From Stictocephala bisonia (Eukaryota > Arthropoda > Insecta > Hemiptera > Membracidae), in the NCBI GenBank assembly GCA_035578905.1, contig JAQJVL010002202.1, positions 1-64,000 of the forward strand: a stretch of DNA of 64,000 bases, read 5' to 3'. Below the pieces are notes generated by a model that was not told the DNA's origin, made no database searches, and saw only the letters and a list, made by a program, of their open reading frames with translations. Of this stretch, positions 23,401-38,000 are shown piece after piece. The position numbers and the translations under genes were made by a program. Each line of letters begins with the position of its first letter. Position 1 is the first letter of the stretch.

Positions 23401-26400
23401 CTCTACAGTTAAACAAATACTGCTTTTTATCTAAAAAAAGTGAGAAACCTAAAATATGGTAAAAAACTGCCGCCATCAAAATCAATCTTGTGAATTGTGA
23501 AAATATAGTTGCTTTTTTTTGAATCAGGAAAGGTGTCATCCCTTAGCCTATTCCCTGTTATATCATTGGAAATAGCATCATGGACTGAAAATATAAAAGG
23601 AATGAATTCACACGATAAAACACTTTCACGCGGGCAGTTGACAAAAACATTGTCAAGACAATTATCTCCCCATGTAGGCTTATTATTTAAATAAATTAAA
23701 CTGCCTCAGAATATTTAGCAAAGACTTAGCAGGGCTATTCATTTTATTCATATCAAAAAGTACATTAAGGTTGCCCCCAAAGACCACAGTGTAACTCTCA
23801 GGCCTCTGAGTACAAAAGATAAGTAGGCTATTAAGTCTGCCTAGAAGTGTGTTAAGATCACCGGTAGTAGAGAAGTATATGGATATTAAAAGTACTTTAA
23901 AATTATTTATAAATACTGCACAGGCTTCAAAATGGAATTCTAGACAGAATTGAAAAATATCATAAGTTCTACTTTGATACATATTATTAATAAGTATCAG
24001 TGAAACGCCTTATCAACTCTGCCATGGATAGTGCTGCAGTAAGAACTTGCACAGTAAAAACATTGTGGAAAGGCTGATGACACTTCCTCATTGCTTAGCC
24101 AGTGCTCTGACAGACAGACAAATGTTAGATTTTTAAAATTGATAAAAAATGCCTCTAAAATAGATATTTTTTTTATTAAAGCCCTGAATGTTTAAAAATA
24201 AACCCTAGAAATTTGTGGATTTAAATCATTACACCTTCTTACAGGCTTATCTATGTTACATTGGTGGTTGGATTTTTCTTTCTTAAAAAATAATTAGGCC
24301 TATTTGTAACTACTCATGCTTTACTATTATGTGGTTTACTAGAAACTATGCTAGAGACATTGAACTGGGCCCAGGACTACCTTTAACTAGTTTAGTTGGA
24401 GTCTCAAATCCCCAAAAGGGAGGAGAATCTAATGATAGACTTGATAGGGTACAGTTATTTGAAACATATTACTGGCGTCAGAGTTGGTGGCGTTAAAGAA
24501 TGTTCGTCTGGTTTATAAACAGTCAATCGTTGATTATTATTTCCCACAGGTGTCACTGTTGGTGATGGTGAAGAGCAGCCAACGAGTTTGGGAACTCTTG
24601 ATCATGGATTATTATTTTCCATAGGTATCACAGTTGGTGAAAGTGAAGACTGTCTATCTGATGTGGAAACCCTCATAACTTAGCTTCCACTCTTTTCTGT
24701 TATCTCAGATGATGGCTGTGTAGAGTAGACTTCAGCTTTTGAAGTTCTTACAGTTTGTTTCTTATTTTCCATAGGCATCTCAGTTCGTGGTGGAGTTATA
24801 GGACAAAGGTTTAAACTAGTCCTTGGCTTTACTGTGATAGGATTCTCTCTATGTAAGTGTAGAGAAGGCTCTGAAGACATATGTCCCCCAACTGAATCAG
24901 TTTTGGTAAAATGGTAATGCACTAAATTTATAATGTCTGTAGTTTAAATGGAGTCCTTGTCTAGTGTGGTCTAGTGTGAAGATGTCTTGGAAGGCTAAAC
25001 TGGCGTAAGATTCTTATGTTAGAGTATTAAAGTGCTAGATCAGATAGCTTTCTATTAATGCTTAAAATGTCAGCGTTTACTAAATGATGTTTGGGTAGGT
25101 CATACCTGTGCGGTATATTCCTAATGATAAGTAACTTTGTGCGCATTGATTCAACTGTCCATTCCATCTTGTTCATATAAGAATCAGCTTCACCTTGATA
25201 AACGTTATTTGCCCCAGCAACCAGAACCACACACTCGGTAATAGAATCCTAACAGCCAATCTCCACATGTTAGTAGGTTGTACCTGGCTTTACCATACCA
25301 CTAACCACTATTTTATCACTTAAGTAAGTTAACAATCGGGTAGGCAAGCCCTTCGCATAGCTGTCTCCTAACATGCTGATACTTTACACCTACAGCTAAC
25401 ATGCCTAGAAGGCCTATTCCCGAAAGTCTTGGCAGGCTTTGATGTTTGATAAAAGCATTTAGACTTAATAGTTTTTGATGAAGGCACTTCATGAAGTCAC
25501 TATTCATACTATGACACAGAGTGTCCATATCTGTCAATGCTGAAAACGTATTATGTATAGATACTGGTAGACCCATTTGAGTCCCTGGAACAATTTTACA
25601 AGGCCTAGCTACTTTCTTAGGGCAGCTGTAACTCGGGTTGTCATTAATAATTATTATTTCTGAGGTGTTCAGAATGGTAATTATTTCACACTTTGTTTGT
25701 AATTTTGTTTCAAGTTCGGTCACTTCGCTTTAGGCTGTTATGATACACCATGAGGTTATTATGTGGTGTATTATAATGTCTTTCAATTGTTTTTATTATT
25801 TATATGGCACAATAAATGTAGTCAGTCACTTTCCTGTTTGTTAGCTGATGTGAGGTTATATTTATTGGCCACACAGCTGGTGAATTATGGAGAACTTTAC
25901 TTTAAAATGGTAACATAAGTTTGGTTATTTTACTTCCCTGTCATTGCTCTACTGTGTAGAATATAGTTTTGATCTTCAAAACTATTATTTAATCAATAAG
26001 TAGAGATTTTAATTCAAATTCATTGTTTTCCCAAAAAAAACTTTCCTCCCTTAGAATTATTCTTTTCCCTTTTGATGGGTGGAAATACAGTGGCCAGTTT
26101 CACCCAAATTTAATACCCAATCTAGGCATATTCTAATAAATGACAACCTTACTGTAACTGGTATATTTCTAGTGCTAATGCACTTGAAAATGATTTGATT
26201 GTAAAACCCCTGCCATATTTGTAATCAGGGCAACTTTTCAGACAGTATAAGTACCATCAACACTATATTTACATAAACAAATATACATGTATTAAAAGTA
26301 GTTGTTATAGACTATAACCTGTTGTTAAAATCATATCCTGAAAAATAATTGTTATAGACCTAACCAGATTTCATATTTGAATTTGGCATAAAAACACATA

Positions 26401-29400
26401 GTTAAAAAAGTTGACTAAACATTTGTTTTAAGTCACTGAATTATGGTATTTCAAAAATACTAAAAGTTGTGCAAATGGTTTTTTACAAACTTTTTTAGTA
26501 TAAAACACAATTTTCACAGAATAAAAGGCATCTCTCCTGAAAATATTGCCAATTCTTGATCTATTCCAAGTTTTTAGTGTTGTTGGATGAGTGGAAACTG
26601 CATAGTCACTGAAATATTTTCCTGGGAACAGTTTTTAATTCCTTAAAACAAATTTTGTACTAAAAGAAACCTTACAAAATCTGCCGGATATATTTTTTCC
26701 CTGTGTAATTTATCAAACATATTAATCAATTTTTAATGTAGTCTTTTAAGCTGAACAAGAAAATAAAAACTATTTTGGTTCTTGGAAATTATTTCTCTAG
26801 ATTTTACAAAAAAATAACTACGGCAAATAAAGAACAGAATACAAATTATGATGCTAGAAGAAAAATCCGACATGCTCCAATTCAATTCAATTCAAATTAT
26901 CTTTATTCATTATAGGTACAGTGTACAATTGAATAGTGTCATACATACAATCCTTACATACTAGAGGTCATATTCTAATCAAAAGAAGATAAAAGAGAGA
27001 AACAAAACTACATATTTGAAGAATGTATGAGTACATGCATACATATAGTTTAAAAGATAATGACAGTGACACACAAGTTAAATACTTAAATAATAAAATT
27101 CTTCAAAAGAATATATTACATTTTCAGTGAGGTAGGTTTTTAATTTTTCTTTAAATTTTTGTTCATTATTACATTTTTTAATTGTGTTTGGTAATGATTT
27201 TATGAACTTGGCACCAATATAAGAAGGTTTTTTTGTATAAAATTCCAATCGGTGATGATTGGTCAAAATTTCATGCTTTTTGCGAGTGTTGTACGGTGTT
27301 GTGATAAAATTCTTGAATTTGTGAAATTATTATTCGAAAGTGTGATTGTGTCATAGATATATTGCCCATAGACTGTCAGGATTTTTAATTCTTTAAAATG
27401 TTCTCTTACTGACTCGCCAAATGAAAGTTTCATTATTATTCTTATTGCTTTCTTTTGCTGTTTAAGGATTTGATCCAAGTTTTCTTTACTTGTTGCTCCA
27501 TAAAACACACTCCGTAAGCAATATGGGAATGTATGTATGAGTAATAAATTGATTTTAGATTCGATAAACTACATAAACTTGATATTTGTTTCAAAGCGTA
27601 TAACCCTGAGTTTATTTTTTAAAATATTCTGTTAACATGTCCATTCCAATTAAGGTTGTCATCAATTTGCAAGCCTAAAAAGTTTGTAGTTGATTTCCAT
27701 TCAATTGATCTTGCGTCTATAATAATATTTAAGTTATCTTTTCTTTTATTGTGAGGAGTTTTAAATTCAATAAAATTTGTTTTGTTACTATTTTATAGAA
27801 GGGATTGTTCGTTCAAATACTGTTTAATATTATTTAGGCTAAAATTTCGACTTCTTCCACCGTCCTAGCTGATACTCTCAAGTTTGAGTCATCTGCGTAT
27901 AAGCAGAGGCTACTTTGTGGAGTGTTAGTCAATGAAAGGTCTATGTTTTTCAAATAACATATAAACAGTAATGGGCCCAAAATTGACCCTTGCGGAGCGC
28001 CATACTTTATCAATTTTAGTTTTGATGCAGCACTATATACCCTATTTCTCTCTGAATACTTTATTTCTACAAACTGATATCGATTTGTCAAATAGGATAC
28101 AAACCAATCCAGTGAGTGTTTATTTACCCCAAGCATATTTAGCTTTTTTATTAATACTGAGTGATTTACACTGTCAAAAGACTTTGACAGGTCCATGAAA
28201 ATCCCCACTGTCACCTCGCCCTTATCAACTGATTCTAAAATGGACTATAAATGAAACAGCTGCCGTAATAACTGATTTTCCTTTGCAAAATCCATGTTGA
28301 ATATTATCAATCAATCTATGGTCTTCTAAGTATTGTATTAGCTGGTTGCTCACTAATTTTTCATATATTTTGGATACAGTAGGCAACAAGGAAATTGGTC
28401 TGTAGTCACTAGTCAGAAATGGCCTTTTTGCAATTTTTTTTGTGGATTGGTACTATTTTGAAATTTTGAGTTGATCTGGAAAATATCCTGTTATAAATGA
28501 GGAGTTTATTAGATGTTTTAGGATCATACTAAGGTGACATTTAGCTGCTTTCAGTACTTTTACCGGAATTTCATCATATCCAGATGATAATTTATTCTTG
28601 AGCAATGAAATTACTTTTTCAACTTCATCTTGTTCAACTGGCTTTAATGCTGTCCCAAAGGCACATAATTTTAAAGGTAATGAAGCTTACTACTGTTTGT
28701 GGAGCATACAGGCTTGGGTAGGTTAGGTAAATAAATTGTTATAAAATAATTATTTATCTGTTATTATGATTATTATTTTTCTGATAAAAAAATGCTGTGG
28801 TTCATAACAACTTTCTTTCTATGGCAACTTTTTCAACAAATAGAAATAGTTTCAGAGGATATATATTTATCGTATAGTTTCTTGTCAGCTACAATTTGTT
28901 AATTTTAAAGCTGCGATGTATATTTGGATAACTATCCAAAAATCATGATGGTATATTAATTGATTAAAAATTTAACGTGATCTATCACAAAGCTAAGTCC
29001 AATCCATCGAGCCATCTAAGACCTGCCTCACTGATTCTGTGTATGCTGGCTAATGTCTTTATAAAAGAGAGCAGAGGGCACTCTGTAACTATGTGATCCA
29101 TTGTTTAGATAGATTCCCTCGCAATCACATGACTGATCTAGTGTCAATCCCCATTTATACTTCCAGTAATTGTATCTGCCAACGCCAGTTCAGAAAAGAT
29201 TCAAGAATGTCCATTCCCTACGAGGGAAGTTCATCCCACCTATAGATAGATCGTTAATAAAGAACACATTTCGTCCATCAAAACTGTTCCTCGCTATGCA
29301 CAGCTAGTATTGGGCAAGAAGTTTGATCTGCTCAAATGGAAAGCAGTACGTAGAGGTGGGTTTCGAGATTTTGAGCGACCGTTCTGACGTGGGAGATCCT

Positions 29401-32400
29401 TTACAATGGGGAGGTGCAAGATCACACCATTATTCAATTTTGGGGATCTCCCCAAAGATCTTTATCGAATTCTTTGAGTAGTGCTTCATGGTGTCTTATC
29501 TCTGGAGGAGCTGACACATATTGCACAGCACTGGAAGCCAAGGAAGTGGAGTAGACGTGAAAGTGCCACTAATAGCTCTCATGACCCTATTAAGTTGGAC
29601 ATCGACCACTTTAGTGTGAACACTATTTAGCCTTATGAGAGCACTATATTCAGCAGCTGAATATACTAGTGACAAAGCAGTTGTAAGCAGGACGTGTACG
29701 TTGGTTCACCAGGTTGTTTCAGCAATATGATGTAATTAATTTGCACTGCTTATGATTTTAGCTGCTGTGGAAGCAGGCTACTTCGGTTTTTGATGGGTTT
29801 TTCCAGGTTTTAAAATATTCTTTGAGGGCTGCAAGGTCACTTGTGAGTGTTTCTTCAGTAGTTGCGAAGTTCTTATGTTGGTAAGCTAAAGCAATATCAT
29901 CCGCATATATAAATTTTCTGGAATTTGTGATTGGGATGTCAGCAGTATACACGTTGAATAAAATTGGAGCAAATACAGAACTTTGTGGCCACCCATCCTT
30001 CAGCTGTCTAGAAGAGCTTTCTTCATGGCCGAGAAAAACTTTTATTAGGGCCGTGATGTTGTTCGCATCCACAGCAATTCTTTAAAGCTGTACGTATATC
30101 CTAAGTATTTCTAAACGAACAACAAATCTGGTAGCTGGACTGTCACAATTTTGTGATCTCCCAGCTATGGTACCTACCACAAAACATAAAAAAGGCCCTT
30201 TTGAGGACCAAGCTAATTTAAAAATAATAGGTTCTGTTTTAAACGTGGTACATTTTAACGCTGAGGGCTTAAGCAAGGCGAACAGTGAGTGCATGAGTAG
30301 GGTACTTCATGAAAACAATGTTGATATCCTTGCACTCCAAGAAACCCACATCGAAGATAATAATAGTGCAAAAGACAATTTTGCCGGATACAGACTTGTT
30401 GATTCTATAGAGTATAGGTTTTATGGTATTGCAACTTACGTGAAGCATGACATTAAAAATTTGTCAGTTACCCATAAGATCTCTGATGGTGACATCTTTG
30501 TCTTGGCAATCCAAGCGTGTCAGAAACTACAATAGTTAATGTTTATAAGCCTCCTGACATCCAGTCGCCTGACAAGATTTTGCCAAGTTTTGAACACCCT
30601 GCCCTCTATGTGGAGGACTTTAATTAATCAGCTCGTTGGCGTTGAGGTTACTCCTCTGACTTAAGCTTTTGCTCATGTAAACGATCATTAAGACCAAAGC
30701 CTATTTAGAGAAAAGTTCTTGATGCTTTTTGCCACTCTCAACATAGGCCAGTACTGGTTTCATTGGGGATCCAAATTCCCATAATTCCCCAGATGACTTT
30801 TACAAAGAGTTTTAATGCTACCGAAAACTCCAACACAGCCTATCTACTGCTGCACCCTCTTGACAGTACCAGAAGAGAAAAATGGGTTAAAACTGTTGAA
30901 AATATAAACTTTACACACAGCAGCAGAAAAGCGTGGTCACTTTTAACGAAACTCTACTGGTAAATCTCCAAATCAAAGAGAAGTGCTCCGCTCGAAGGCC
31001 TCTAATATAGCGAAACGGATAGTCAGCTTATCAAAGTCATACCACCATCCTTCTGGCAAACATGTGCTGTACAAGTTGATTGAAATAAAGAGTCAAATGG
31101 CACCCCTGAAGGTCTCTAGAAATTTTACAGAAGAGGTGATAGAGAGGGCGATATCCGCTATACAAGCAGAGAAAGCAGCCAGCCTTGACATTATCTTTCT
31201 GGAATTTTTATTGCATGTCGGTAGCAAAGTGAAACAATGGCTTATTAGCTTCAGACATTTAAGTGATCAAAAGTAGTAGCTGTTTTGAAGCCTAGCAAAG
31301 ATCCTGAATGAGTGGAAATTTATTACCCAATTTCTCTTCTTAGTGTTTGTTATAAGTTGCTAAAAAGGCTGTTATACAATAGAAAGAATATCACCCATTC
31401 TTGATTCTAATGTTCCAGTTGAGCAGGCTGGTTTTCGCCCTGGGCCAAAGTTGAAGCGACCAGATCCTAAGTGTGATATCATTTATCGAAAATGGGTTTG
31501 AAAACATCTGTAGCTTTTATTGATCTTACAGCAGCTTATGACACAGTTTGGAGCAAAAGTTTGTTATTTAGGTTCTACAGCCTCCTTTGTCCCTTTCTAT
31601 TGCGACTTTTGGAGTCTATGCTTAGTGTACGTTGTATGACTTTCAATGGGTCCTTTTTAACTTTCTAAAAAAGGGGAAAAAAGATAAATGGAAAACCAGG
31701 TTGAAAGATTAAAATCTAATGAAAATTAAATCTAAAGTAGAAAGTACTAGTGGCATAGAGTTAGGACTGATCTACCGTGTCAGAGCTAAGTTCTTAACCA
31801 TTTAAAACCTGCTTCTCAAATTGAATGGAGATCAGCTAATCTCACCTGAAAAAAGCGCAGTGGACAATCATTAACAATGAGATCTGTAGTTTCCATTTCA
31901 GCTCCTCAGTCACACGTGTGGTCATTTGCCATTTATACTTCCAGTACAGTATTTGCATCTTCCCACTCTTGTGCGGAAGCGACTCAACATAGTCCACTTC
32001 TTACTAGGAAGGTTCATTTCACCTATGTCAGTTACAGGGTCTGATACCAGAAACTTGTTCTCGCTGTCAAACATATCCCAAGTTAATGCCCAATTAATTA
32101 ATGGCAAACATTCTTTTGAAAGTAACTGGGAAGCTAGTTGAAGAGGTGGTTTTTTTTCTAGATTTAAGTCACCTAGCACGTTGTGGGATTTCTTACAAAA
32201 CAGGAAGATTTGGAGTAGATAAGATCTTTTCAAACTATCTGAGTAGTGCATCTCTGTCTTGTATTTGCGGAGGAACTATATTACACAGTACTGGAAGGAG
32301 TTGCACAGGTAGAGGAGTTGCAAAGAGGGAGCTGCTGATTGTCATCACCATCCTGGTTAGTTGAACATCAACCTATTGAACAGCCACATAAGAGCAACAA

Positions 32401-34773
32401 TATGCAGCAGTGGAGTAAAGCACGTACAAAGCTGTAGTACCCAAGACTAGTCTTTTCCCTCTCTGAGATACAGACAAACTCAGTTAGTAACCAGACTATA
32501 CAGGTCATCCAGACTCATCCTACACTCATGTAATCATTCATATTTACCTTAAAATATGCACAAAGTTGTGTCGGCGTCTTATATCTAAAAATGTGTTAGA
32601 TCCCCAAGAGTATTCAGCAAGTTGTTGCACAATGCTAGCTGTGGTTCTCCATTGTTGCTGTTTTTTGGAGTTGACTTAAGTCAGAGAGATCAGTCTAAAC
32701 AGGTCCCAAGCATTGTTTCAGCCTAATCAAAAGAGTTATTCAATTTTGTATTAGCTATTCTCTTACTTAGGTAATAGCAGGCTACTTACGTCTTTGTTGT
32801 ATTTTGCTTTATTTCAAGGTTCTAAAATAATTATTGAGTATGACCAGGTCAAGTGCAAACTATATTTTTGTTTTTGACATGCCCTCGTGTTGAGTTGAGT
32901 GCTCTCAAGCAATATCATCTTCATAAATGAATTTTTTGGACTTGGTGGTGGAAATGTTGTTACTATACTCTTTGAATAAAAGAGGAGTGAGGCAAGAGCC
33001 TTTTGACAGTTCTTCATTTTGGTGTCTAAAAGAATTTTCTTTTTGACCCACTGTTCCCGATAATGTAATTCAGAAATCGCAATAGTCAAGGCTTGGAATC
33101 AGTTTGTAATATTTAAGTAAAAGGCTGTTTCCATAACTTTGTCCTAGACTATTGAAAGATCTGCAAAGGCTGCTGATGGGCTTCTTTTCAAAACAATTCT
33201 TAATGAAAGATGTCATAGCAACAATTTTGACTAGGTCTGTCTGAACCTAGTCTGTTTATTAGGGATGATATCATTGATTCTGTTCTAAATTAGCATCTCT
33301 AGCAACTTATAGCTGACACGTAAAGAGCTATGGTGCAGTAGTTTTAGGCTCCTTTTTACAACAAAATTTTCCTGGCTTCAGAAGCTGTTATTTTAGATCT
33401 TTTAAAAGCTTTGGGCATACCACCACTTGATAATATAGCAGTCTATCAAAAACGTATGTGCTTATTCAACGGCATTGGGCATGACAGTATATAATAATCC
33501 CAATTCATAAGAAAAGAAACAGGTCAGGTTGCAAAATTTACAGGGTATAACATTACTAAATATAATTTACAATGTATTATAAAATATACTGAGACACCGA
33601 ATAGCATCATTGCAGAAGAGAAACTTCGGGAGTACCAGTACAGTTTTCTGCCAAAAAGATCAACAGCAGACAAAATCTGCAGAACTAGGCAACTTCTGGA
33701 AAAGAGTCGGAAATTCAAAAGATGTGTGCATATATTTTTGATAGATTTTCACCAATGTAATAGCATTATAAAGAATATTATTTGGATAGTTATCGAAAGC
33801 AGGCGTTACCGGCAAGATCATGAACTTAACTTATATATGTAGTCTATTGAAAATTCAAAAAGCTAAAATCAGAATTGAAAACTAAGCTTGGTAACATTTC
33901 TTATTACTAGTAGTTTATAACAAGGTAGTGGGCTATCGTCACTAGTCTTCATAATAGTGGTAGATATTAAAATTGAAGAAGCTAACATAAAATTGAAGAA
34001 GTATTTTCAAACCATAGCCAATGGTTCAAATGATTCTGGTGTATTTAAACAATATGAAAATTGTAGGAAGTAAGGCAATGTTCATAAAATAAAAAAGGAA
34101 ACAAAACAAGTTGGCCTCAACATCAACGAAGAGTTGATTTTTAAATTTAAATAAAAATGTAGATGGATAAGTTGTAGATCTTGTTAAATTTTATAAATCT
34201 ACAACTCTACTAAAAATAATAAAAACAAATACAATAATTCTGGAATTTATAAAATTAAATGTTCAACTTGTCCTAAATATTACATTGGCCAAACAGGAAG
34301 AAGTTTTAGTAAAAGATTCAAGGAACATATACAAAAAAATAAACATCAAAATTTATCAACATTTGCTGAACATTTAATTCAAGAAAACCATGATATTTCA
34401 TCAATTGAAGAAAATTTAGACATTATCCATTTTGCACCTAAAAGTAAAAATCTAGATGCTATTGAAAAATTTTACATATATACAAAAACACAAAAGAAAA
34501 CCCATCATTATTACTCAACGATCAAATAAAATTTCACTCAAATATTATGTTTGATTCTGTCATGAAGATGCAAAATTATAAAAGTTAACAAGATCTACAA
34601 CTTATCCATCTACATTTTTATTTATATTTTTATAGTATCAGCTGTTGAATTAATTATTATTCTAAAGTTAAATATTTTTATAACCTTATTTCATTCTGTT
34701 CAACTGAAGATGGTCTTTCGAGAAAGAAATTGATTTTGAATATTAAAAACACAAAAGATTGCTAAGTATTGTT

Positions 34774-34815
<42 letters not shown>

Positions 34816-34963
34816 ATGTTATAATAAAAAAACAATAACTTAGCACCCTTATATAGTTTTTTATTAAATTATCACCGACCGGTTTCGGCATTTATGCCAT
34901 CTTCATAGGTGAATATGTGTTTTCATAATATTTATTATAAATAGCAGCCCTAGGAATTACAAC

Positions 34964-35019
<56 letters not shown>

Positions 35020-38000
35020 ATATTATCTCTGTAACACTTATCATTCACTTATTTACAAAAAAAATCTTATCCTTTTAGATTCTGACAAATTTGAAATTTA
35101 TTTTAAAACAATGTTCTTTGATTTTAACCAATAGGATTTTCAATTCAGATGTCAAATATTCATTTGTGTAAATATTGCATATCTAACGGGCTGGGTTTAT
35201 CTCCATCCTAAAAGTACTAGGATCCAGATATCCCAGTGCTCCTGCATAGTAAACCTGATGATCAGCGATATGGTTGTCTTCTTTATGAACACTCTTCTTT
35301 AGGTCCAGGCCTAACACCTTGCTCACAACCTCGATCACATCCATCAAACAGTAACCTAAATTAACAATAATTATTTTATTTCAGGTTTGAGAAATGACTT
35401 GCATGACAATATTTATGGTCAGTCAATAGGCATAGAATTGGTACTTGATGCATTATCATCACATTTGAGAAATTCCAGAAGATCATTAACTTTGAGCTTC
35501 CATGGAGATCCTGGAACTGGAAAAAGTTATGTCAGTAAAAAGATATTGAAACACATGTTTAGACAAGGAAAGAATACAGAATATGTTCATTTTTTTAGAG
35601 GTTCAATAGATTTTCCATTACAACATGAGGTGCATAAATATAAGGTAAATTACAGAATTAGAATTGTTAAGAATTTTATTAGAGTATGCGTCATATCATT
35701 GTTAACCTGGCCGTTAGAGCTTCAGACAATCCCCTCTACACTCCTCGCCCTACGGTGTTGCCAAATCTTCAATTGTATTAATTTAATTAATACCACTGTA
35801 CGTGTATGGGTGGGCGGGAGGGCCAATACCACTGTATGTGTATGGGTGAGTGAGATAAGTACGACTGACCATAACTTAGAACTTGTTAAGATAAGACAAA
35901 AACTGAAATGTGAAAAACGAGAAAAAGATTTAGTGGAAGTACGGTGGGACACATCTAAACTGAAAAACAAACTGAACTGCTCCGTTTAATGTGATAGTTT
36001 ATTTTAGTTTTATTTGTTATTCTTAAACATAATAAAAATAACCTTATCAAATAAAGTGGAGTACGGTTATTATTTTTAATTTGTCTATTTTCGTTATTAA
36101 ATTGGATGTTTGTTTATTATTATTGATTTTAACATGGTTGTACAGGTAATTAACTAGAATCTACATTTTCCGGTGATGATGTGGCATCCTCAGTGGTTTC
36201 TTTGAGACTGAGGATGCCACATCACAGTATGAGCGAAACGTCTGGTCATCTTGTAAATATTGTAGATAGTACCTTGACGCGGTTATCACCGGAAAATGTA
36301 GATTCTAGTTATGACACCGGCCGCTTAAGCCTAAGTTCTAAGGTAATTAACTGTTCGTGTTATACCTACTTGTTACATTATACGTAGAATAAATCAGTTG
36401 AGATTCTGTCGTTCATCGCTGTACAACCAATTCTCAGATTCAAAACGAAATCCCACAGTCTTTGTTGAATGGCCACACAGCAAACCATATGTATCTTTTT
36501 AATTATACTCGATTAGAATTGGCAACATCAGCGAAATACACAGGCTGATGACTACCTAGCGTAAAAGATTTTTATGCAAATCTGCATTGGTTTGGAAATA
36601 TACGTGATAAAATTAATTATATATGTTTGAAATTGAATTGCATTACGTTTTTATTATAAATGGTATATAATTGTTTAATACCATTTCTGTTTAATACCAA
36701 TTGTATAATAACTGTTTTGCTTTTAAAAGATTATCTCCAGCTTGTAATTTAATAACACTTAAATCTATTTATTTTGCATTGATCCACTCGCACATCTCAT
36801 ATGTAGTGGAAGTGTATAGGTCAACATCTTTCTGCAATATGAATAGAATCCTATCTCTCCAAAAAAAAAGCTAAAAGAATTATGTTAAATCTTGATTATG
36901 ATGCACATTGTAAAAATTACTTCACAGAAATGGGAATAATGGCAGTTTACAGTCTCTACATATATAAAACCATTTTGCATGTGAAAAATATTATTGGCAC
37001 ATTACTTAAAGAAGCCTACTTATATTGGAATACAGTTTTTTAACCACCTCCCAATATCGACAAAAAATGAAATAATTATGAAAAAGTTCAAAAAATGGTT
37101 AAAAACATTTTTTGTTGAAGCAGCCTTATACAATTTTAATGAATACTGGTCAAAGACAAACTCATAACTTTGTACTTTATTGATATTTTAGTTTTAAGTA
37201 AAAATTGACACAATTTATGTATACAGTTGTATATTTGATGAATAAAGAATATTTTGAATTAAATTGAATGAGTGTTGCAACTCATATCTTATAAAGACAG
37301 ACAAATTATTAATTAAAGCTCACTATGTCACAAAAATGTAATATAAAGCAAAATACCTGGGTAAGTCTACTTTTTCAGTGGTCTATGACATAATTATCTT
37401 GAAAATTTTGCTATGATTGCATCTAATCTAACTCCTTTACCATATAATTTACACATATTTTAACACACGTTTTGGGATTTTAGTCCATTTTCAAAACAAA
37501 AATGCTTTTTGAAGGACGATTTTTTAATTGTGTCTTAGTATTATAACCGCACTTGTTAGTTGTGTTCTTAGCAGTTTAAAACAATCTAAGTTAGAATGCA
37601 AGGTAATGTTAAGAATGACAACCCTATACCTTTGATGAAACTGTTTAAACTAAATACAAACTGAAACTCAAATTATGAGGAAGAATTCAATTTTCGTTTA
37701 TCTCAAACTGGATTGAATATTTATACTTTAAAATGTTCATTACTAAAGAACCCAACATAGAGACGTTTGAAAAAACCTTCTTATCAAGCTGATTTTTAAG
37801 CAACTACACACACACACCTATTTTGTTTGATTCAGAGATTTACCTACTGGTTAAATTTCCTATTTTTGAATTTAGGGCGCTTATTTGATGACTAGAAAAT
37901 TACATTAGAAAGTATACTTTGCTTTGCTTCGTTTTCATATCTTTGTGTAGGAACAATAACATTATGCAATTAGTACAGATTATTGGAGTTACTACCTACC

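Noticed and set aside
35645..35989. Extension of torsin exon 2 as a longer coding region
   Set aside because: A good donor at 35645 joins to exon 3 in frame with exact torsin sequence; the extension has no torsin similarity and contains the minisatellite.
36155..36310. Hammerhead ribozyme
   Set aside because: The stems and GCGAAACG looked promising, but no CUGAUGA core in the right place is found on either strand.
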